64,000 nt of DNA from Desulfosporosinus shakirovi. GTDB taxonomy: Bacteria; Bacillota; Desulfitobacteriia; Desulfitobacteriales; Desulfitobacteriaceae. The stretch covers positions 26,870 through 90,869 of the forward strand of contig NZ_JAJDOO010000019.1 in NCBI RefSeq assembly GCF_020595055.1. Reading direction: 5' to 3'. The position numbers were made by a program, and so were the translations under genes. Under the pieces are notes generated by a model. That model did no database searches, was not told the origin of the DNA, and saw only the letters and a program-made list of their open reading frames with translations. The stretch's first letter is position 1. The number at the start of each line of letters is the position of its first letter. Below are positions 60,175-64,000 of this stretch, in pieces.

Positions 60175-60681
60175 TTATAGCTCATTGATAGAATCTAACA
60201 GGGCATTCAAACTAATTACTTTACTGCCTTTACTTTCATAATAATTCAGCATTTCGTTAATTTTCTTTTTATCATAACTAGTAATGCAATCTGATAAGAC
60301 ATTAACTCTGTAATTTGCTTTACGTAAGTTGTAACAGGTTGATTTAACACAAGCAACAGCATCTGCTCCTACTATGTAGAAATCACATATTTCATTTTTA
60401 TTGATAAAGTCTGTGAACTCCTCACTACTTAACGCGTTTCCTTTGTATTTTGTAAAAACATTTTCTGATGCTATTTTTAAGTCTGAGGCTAATTCAGAGC
60501 CGCGCGTATTGGGTTTAAAAGTCCTCGTGCCGGCTGACAAATTTTCATGCCTTATATAAACAACATGAATATCATTATCAACTGCCCAATCTATTGATTT
60601 ATTTATGTTGTTAATTATATCCTCGTAATTCTTTGTAATATCATTTTGAATATCTATTATCACTAAGGCTTTATTCTGCAT
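60175..60681 (-). CDS. isochorismatase-family cysteine hydrolase
   Basis: 168 residues. Catalytic Asp is in ALVIIDIQNDITKNYEDIIN, Lys in ENVFTKYKGNALSSEEFTDF, and the nucleophile Cys in YIVGADAVACVKSTCYNLRK. This is the usual D-K-C triad of nicotinamidase- and isochorismatase-like enzymes, which hydrolyse amides or vinyl ethers. The actual substrate is unknown. The sequence CGACAACAGTATGTCATG upstream (60770-60790) also occurs before the WYL regulator gene, so it is probably controlled by that regulator. Confidence 0.87.
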   Translation of the reverse strand: MQNKALVIIDIQNDITKNYEDIINNINKSIDWAVDNDIHVVYIRHENLSAGTRTFKPNTRGSELASDLKIASENVFTKYKGNALSSEEFTDFINKNEICDFYIVGADAVACVKSTCYNLRKANYRVNVLSDCITSYDKKKINEMLNYYESKGSKVISLNALLDSINEL

Positions 60682-60769
60682 AAGGTCTCCTCCTGATAGA
60701 TTGATAGGTAAGTTTTTTTAATAAACTCATAAACAACTTCACCTCATATAACATATTATCACCACGAAC

Positions 60770-60790
60770 ACGACAACAGTATGTCATGTT
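60770..60790. promoter_or_regulatory. shared operator, copy before the hydrolase gene
   Basis: ACGACAACAGTATGTCATGT has the dyad GACA-AC-GTA-TGTC. The same sequence with two changes occurs at 61730-61750. It also covers the stop codon of the WYL regulator. Confidence 0.65.
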
Positions 60791-61695
60791 TGGTATTTAC
60801 AAAAAATATTTTTTGCTATTTCTGCAAATTCCGCACGAATTTTTAACGGAGATAGAATCTCTGCTTTATCTCCGAAACCTAAAACCCAACCGAGTATATA
60901 TTCCTTATTTGTGTAATCCAGTGATAACAATAGTCCGTTTTCATTTTCCTCATAACAATTAAGCCCATATTCCTCGATAAGCCTAAACCGAACACTTTTA
61001 TCAAAACGGATTTGGATATTATTCTGCTCATTCTGCTCGTTGAAAACATCACTGGCGTTCAGTATATCGTCAGGAACAGCACGCCTACTAAAATGTTCAT
61101 TTGTAAGCACTAACTCCCACAGTCTGTTTAACTTAAAACGCCGAAAGTCTTTACGTTTTCGACACCAGCCAAATAGATACCATGCTTTCCAACGAAACTC
61201 AATGCAATAAGGTTCTATTTCTCGTCTTGTATTTCCCTTTTCATAGTAGTAGTCAAATGAAATCGTTCGGCTCTCCGAAATAGCTTGTTTTATTAAAGCA
61301 ATTTTCTCCGATAAAGTGTCTTTATAATAACTGGAAAGGTCAATAACGATACTATCAGCAAGCGAAACAACAACGTTTCCTTGTGTGAGTTTTCCCATCA
61401 GATTTTCAAGATTTGATTGTTTCGATACAGAATCTAAACCTTTCAATGCGGCGATAAGATTTTGTAATTCGTCAGTGGTTAAAACACCGTGATTGATTTT
61501 ATAGCCGTCCATAATGGCAATGCCGCCATCGCCACCTCTTGTTGCAACAATTGGTATTCCCGCCATATTTAATGTATCTATATCTCGCAATATTGTTCGG
61601 CGGGATACTTCAAAATGCTTTGCCAGTTTTGGCGCGGTTGTTTTTTTATTTTGGAGCAGTAGCGTTAAAATACCGATTAAACGGTCAAGTTTCAT
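60784..61695 (-). CDS. YafY/DeoR-like HTH regulator with WYL domain
   Basis: ATG 61695 gives about 303 residues; a longer start ten codons upstream overlaps the operator region. The winged helix reads KLDRLIGILTLLLQNKKTTA, PKLAKHFEVSRRTILRDIDT and LNMAGIPIVATRGGDGG. The WYL domain is at about 140-220 (IEPYCIEFRWKAWYLFGWCR, RKDFRRFKLNRL), followed by the C-terminal WCX part. Such proteins sense nucleotides or other small ligands. The operator-like sequence at its promoter and before the hydrolase suggests autoregulation and control of a two-gene unit. Confidence 0.88.
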   Translation of the reverse strand: MKLDRLIGILTLLLQNKKTTAPKLAKHFEVSRRTILRDIDTLNMAGIPIVATRGGDGGIAIMDGYKINHGVLTTDELQNLIAALKGLDSVSKQSNLENLMGKLTQGNVVVSLADSIVIDLSSYYKDTLSEKIALIKQAISESRTISFDYYYEKGNTRREIEPYCIEFRWKAWYLFGWCRKRKDFRRFKLNRLWELVLTNEHFSRRAVPDDILNASDVFNEQNEQNNIQIRFDKSVRFRLIEEYGLNCYEENENGLLLSLDYTNKEYILGWVLGFGDKAEILSPLKIRAEFAEIAKNIFCKYQT

Positions 61696-61729
61696 TTTTA
61701 CATCACCATAATGATCATAACACAAGAAT

Positions 61730-61750
61730 ACGACAACGGTATGTCATATT
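61730..61750. promoter_or_regulatory. shared operator, copy before the WYL regulator gene
   Basis: ACGACAACGGTATGTCATAT, 35 bp upstream of the start codon. It matches 60770-60790 at all but two positions. Confidence 0.65.
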
Positions 61751-61780
61751 CGCTAATTCTCAATAATCGCCGTTCCGACT

Positions 61781-61863
61781 ATCAAGCCTGTCAATGGACG
61801 AGTAGTATTTTTTCGCAAAAAGCGCGAAAAAATCTCCACTCTTGAACCATTGACAGGCTTGAT
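61781..61863. repeat. nested inverted repeat
   Basis: ATCAAGCCTGTCAATGG (61781-61797) is inverted at 61847-61863; inside, ATTTTTTCGC and GCGAAAAAAT form a second stem. The whole folds into a long interrupted hairpin. I have the impression that similar sequences occur in clostridial mobile elements, but cannot confirm it here. Confidence 0.7.
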
Positions 61864-62023
61864 TTTTGCCGTGGCATTTCGCCAAGGCTCCTTAAGAGGA
61901 AATGGCCTGACGTATTCTAAGGTGAAGTCTCCCTTATTGTCAGATACATCAAAACAATAAAAAGCATAGCCAATGAGCTATGCCAACTGTGAAAACAGGC
62001 TGACGGTTTATAGCGCCAGCCCG

Positions 62024-62347
62024 CTATTTTGTCTCTTTGGCTTTTTTAAGTCCTTTAACAATAGCTTGAATATTGGTAAGCTGTTCTCCATCCAACGCCT
62101 GCAAATCTTCAATCAATTCGCGCTGCAGCGTTGGATGGAGATTTCCGTCATCAAAAAATTCTTTGGGGGCGAGACCAAGATATTCGCAAATGTAGAAGAA
62201 CATCGTCATAGACGGCAAGCCCTTCCGATTTTCTATGGTGTTAATATATCCAGCGCTTTGACCGAGGGATAAACTCATATCCCTTGCCGATACGCCTTTC
62301 GCCATTCTTAACTGGGTAAGCCGCCTGCCGAAAAAATCGTTGCTCAT
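62024..62347 (-). CDS. XRE-family HTH regulator
   Basis: 107 residues. HTH: FFGRRLTQLRMAKGVSARDM, SLSLGQSAGYINTIENRKGL and PSMTMFFYICEYLGLAPKEF. The tail (TLQRELIEDLQALDGEQLTN) is helical. This type of small regulator is frequent in clostridial integrative elements, in keeping with the broken recombinases near by. It has no partner gene. Confidence 0.82.
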   Translation of the reverse strand: MSNDFFGRRLTQLRMAKGVSARDMSLSLGQSAGYINTIENRKGLPSMTMFFYICEYLGLAPKEFFDDGNLHPTLQRELIEDLQALDGEQLTNIQAIVKGLKKAKETK

Positions 62348-62610
62348 GCTTTATCACCGCCTGCATCTGATTATATCCCGCACATAAGGTAATTATGTCT
62401 AATTAGATCGTCAATTCGGATAGACTTGTTGTTTCTAATGCGATATAATTATTAATGTGTTCTATTTATCCAGACAAAATTAAGATGCAGATCTCAGCCA
62501 GGCAGATTATGTGTCAGCCACAAAAACAAAATACCAACGGAAACATCCGTTATGATTAGCCACTCTTCAGGTAATTACCCCTACCTTTTTAGTTGTATCT
62601 AAATTGGCTT

Positions 62611-62676
62611 TTAGATGGAGATGTTTTGCTAACGATCGGCATTTGCGATGACAGGCGCCGTTGTCTCGCCAGTTGT
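62611..62676 (+). repeat. duplicate of the 5' end of the receiver gene
   Basis: TTTTGCTAACGATCGGCATT and TGCGATGACAGGC-CCGTTG, TCTCGCC repeat 57618-57680 with several changes, including the ribosome binding site and TTG start. A two-base insertion (GGCGCCG) breaks the frame, and the match ends at about 62676. Confidence 0.75.
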
Positions 62677-62697
62677 ATACTTGGCTAAATATCCTTG

Positions 62698-62976
62698 TTA
62701 ACTTAACTCTTTGATCAGAAGTTTAGCTGTGTCTCCCCACGAACCAAAGGCAAAGTCCTCCCCGCCCTTGATAACACCGCCGTCACCAATTCCCTGAAAA
62801 AAGTCTTCGATTAAGCCTGAAAAACCATCAACAAACAAAAACACCTCATGGGTGTATTGTTCTGACAACAGAGGTAAACCTGTTATTTTATCAAGAGTTA
62901 TTTCAACAATAACTTGGCCTTTAATATCTTTTATATGCGGAAGCCAGGGTTCAGGAGAATCCTCTAAGTTTTTCAT
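62698..62976 (-). CDS. hypothetical protein
   Basis: 92 residues, no signal or helix pattern: PEPWLPHIKDIKGQVIVEIT, LDKITGLPLLSEQYTHEVFL and FGSWGDTAKLLIKELS. Start ATG 62976 after GAGGAGA. It lies 7 bp after the truncated recombinase end. Family unknown. Confidence 0.5.
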   Translation of the reverse strand: MKNLEDSPEPWLPHIKDIKGQVIVEITLDKITGLPLLSEQYTHEVFLFVDGFSGLIEDFFQGIGDGGVIKGGEDFAFGSWGDTAKLLIKELS

Positions 62977-62983
62977 CTCTCCT

Positions 62984-63793
62984 CTATGAGTGATTTCTTC
63001 GGGTCGAATACTTGATTCCTTTCTCTATGTCTTCAGGCTTGATTTTATCTGTATTTATTTGTATCTTACGAAAGTCAGCCAAAGGCTTATCCTCCTTTGT
63101 AAGTCGGTTGTGTTGGCTGTTTGTAAAAAGTGGGTACGTCTTCTTGTGCGGCGCATCCAGATGGTTTTCCGAAATATAGGCAACAAGGAGGCTGGCTGTA
63201 TTCTTCATCAACGGGACGCGCCGTGTCTTGTTACCTTTTCCGGTAAGTACCAGAATTGCATTGGCACCGGGGATGAAGTCCCCAATGCTTAAATTTATCA
63301 ACTCCTGTACACGTGCACCACTGTCATACAGCGTACTCATCATTACAAGGTCACGGCGTCCTTTCGGACAGTTGCGGTTCGGCTGTGCCAGCAGTAATCG
63401 AATTCCCTCTGGGGTCAGGTGCTCCACCGGTCTTTTTCTTCCTTTTTTAACCGGTATTGCAATCACCTTCTGGAAATGAAACAGTGATTCAGGGGATTCC
63501 GCTTGTGCATACCGGAAAAAGGAATGGACCGCCGTCAGCCGGAGATTGCGTGTGGTCACGCCACACCCACGCTCCGTTTCCAACCAGTTAAGGAAGGAAG
63601 TGATGCGCACCTGGGTGATGCAAGACATCGTGAGTTTCTCAGGCAGTATCCTCTCCCGTTCCTGGAAATACCGGAGCAGAAGCTTAAATGTATCTCTATA
63701 GGACCGGATGGTATTGGGGCTCACATTCTTCTGCCTGAGCAGATAATCGGAGAGGAACTGCGTCAGGTATATGGAGAAATCAGTCGGCTTCAT
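62984..63793 (-). CDS. tyrosine recombinase of a RIT/Tn554-like set, C-terminus replaced
   Basis: ATG 63793 gives about 269 residues. Core-binding part: YLTQFLSDYLLRQKNVSPNT, IRSYRDTFKLLLRYFQERER. Catalytic part: the first Arg in STLYDSGARVQELINLSIGD and the Lys in LVLTGKGNKTRRVPLMKN. After FTNSQHNRLTKEDK the protein ends in about 35 unrelated residues (FRKIQINTDKIKPEDIEKGI), so the HxxR, H/W and Tyr are missing and it cannot be active alone. Its ATG overlaps the stop of the upstream recombinase gene (63780-63793), the hallmark of adjacent recombinase sets. Confidence 0.82.
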   Translation of the reverse strand: MKPTDFSIYLTQFLSDYLLRQKNVSPNTIRSYRDTFKLLLRYFQERERILPEKLTMSCITQVRITSFLNWLETERGCGVTTRNLRLTAVHSFFRYAQAESPESLFHFQKVIAIPVKKGRKRPVEHLTPEGIRLLLAQPNRNCPKGRRDLVMMSTLYDSGARVQELINLSIGDFIPGANAILVLTGKGNKTRRVPLMKNTASLLVAYISENHLDAPHKKTYPLFTNSQHNRLTKEDKPLADFRKIQINTDKIKPEDIEKGIKYSTRRNHS

Positions 63794-64000
63794 ATGGGTT
63801 GCCTCCCATATCCGGGATGATGGCTCCCAATGTGCTTTCAAGCCTCATAAGTATGTCCGGGAATACATCCGCCGTCATACGCAGATAGTATGCCGTCTCA
63901 TTAGAACTGTCGTGGCCCAGATAGGTCTTCAGAACCGGTAGCATAGCGAGTAGATCCTTTCCCTGTTCCGACCAGGCTTTCAAACGGTAAACCGAATAGG
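63780..64000 (-). CDS. tyrosine recombinase, C-terminal end only in window
   Basis: The frame enters at the right edge and reads SVYRLKAWSEQGKDLLAMLP, VLKTYLGHDSSNETAYYLRM, and ends GGNPYEAD. TYLGHDSSNETAYYL has the late H and the nucleophile Tyr region of the catalytic domain. Its stop overlaps the start of the next recombinase gene by 14 nt. This arrangement fits the recombinase-in-trio (RIT) or Tn554 TnpA/B type. Confidence 0.78.
   Translation of the reverse strand, partial: YSVYRLKAWSEQGKDLLAMLPVLKTYLGHDSSNETAYYLRMTADVFPDILMRLESTLGAIIPDMGGNPYEAD

Noticed and set aside
1..64000. CRISPR arrays, rRNA and tRNA genes
   Set aside because: I looked for regularly spaced repeats, tRNA-like cloverleaf ends and rRNA sequence and saw none.

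Overview
The window looks like a chromosomal segment of an anaerobic, spore-forming-type Firmicute, most likely Peptococcaceae/Desulfitobacteriaceae (Desulfitobacterium-like). The signs are strong GGAGG ribosome binding sites with frequent TTG/GTG starts, four cobalamin riboswitches, an SLH-anchored YcdB-type surface protein, Amj, an FmdE-family protein, BlaR/BlaI and many small metal-linked operons. The genus is inferred, not proven.

Layout. 1-22 kb is a metal/corrinoid acquisition region: a methyltransferase running off the left edge, a FecBCD/BtuFCD-type ABC operon, a cobalamin-riboswitch-controlled methyltransferase plus oligopeptide/nickel-type ABC operon, an FmdE plus methyltransferase pair, and a riboswitch-controlled btuFCD operon. 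Six copies of one hairpin-terminator (5' strand CCATGGAGGT, covarying outer and inner stems) lie here. Five precede the FmdE operon, an ABC operon, a small coiled-coil gene and, as a tandem pair, the left-edge methyltransferase; one precedes no intact gene. I regard this as the best candidate for an undescribed regulatory system in the window.

22-46 kb is a patchwork: BlaR/BlaI-type sensor and repressor with an operator, TetR regulator, VOC protein, GH-like protein, S-layer protein, acetyltransferase, thioesterase, a DapF homologue in which both catalytic cysteines are serines, an orphan RelE-type toxin, an orphan cobalamin riboswitch, KatE catalase and a Uma2 protein. Between them are many remnants: methyltransferase, M24 peptidase, znuA/znuB (two ruined copies, one with an internal inversion), DUF1848, YibE/F and ABC exporter fragments.

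46-50 kb holds a probable zinc-homeostasis operon (CobW GTPase with a His-rich loop, a CobW-permease fusion, a YcgQ-like protein). 51-57 kb is a possible defence region (small protein plus TIR protein overlapping by 11 nt, and a membrane-anchored HerA/DUF87 ATPase). 57-64 kb contains XRE regulators, a truncated response regulator and a duplicate of its 5' end, an acetyltransferase, a WYL regulator plus isochorismatase-like hydrolase sharing one operator sequence, and broken tyrosine recombinases of a RIT/Tn554-like element at the right edge.

Many genes are broken by single-base shifts, several at homopolymer runs. Whether these are real decay or sequencing errors cannot be decided from the sequence alone.
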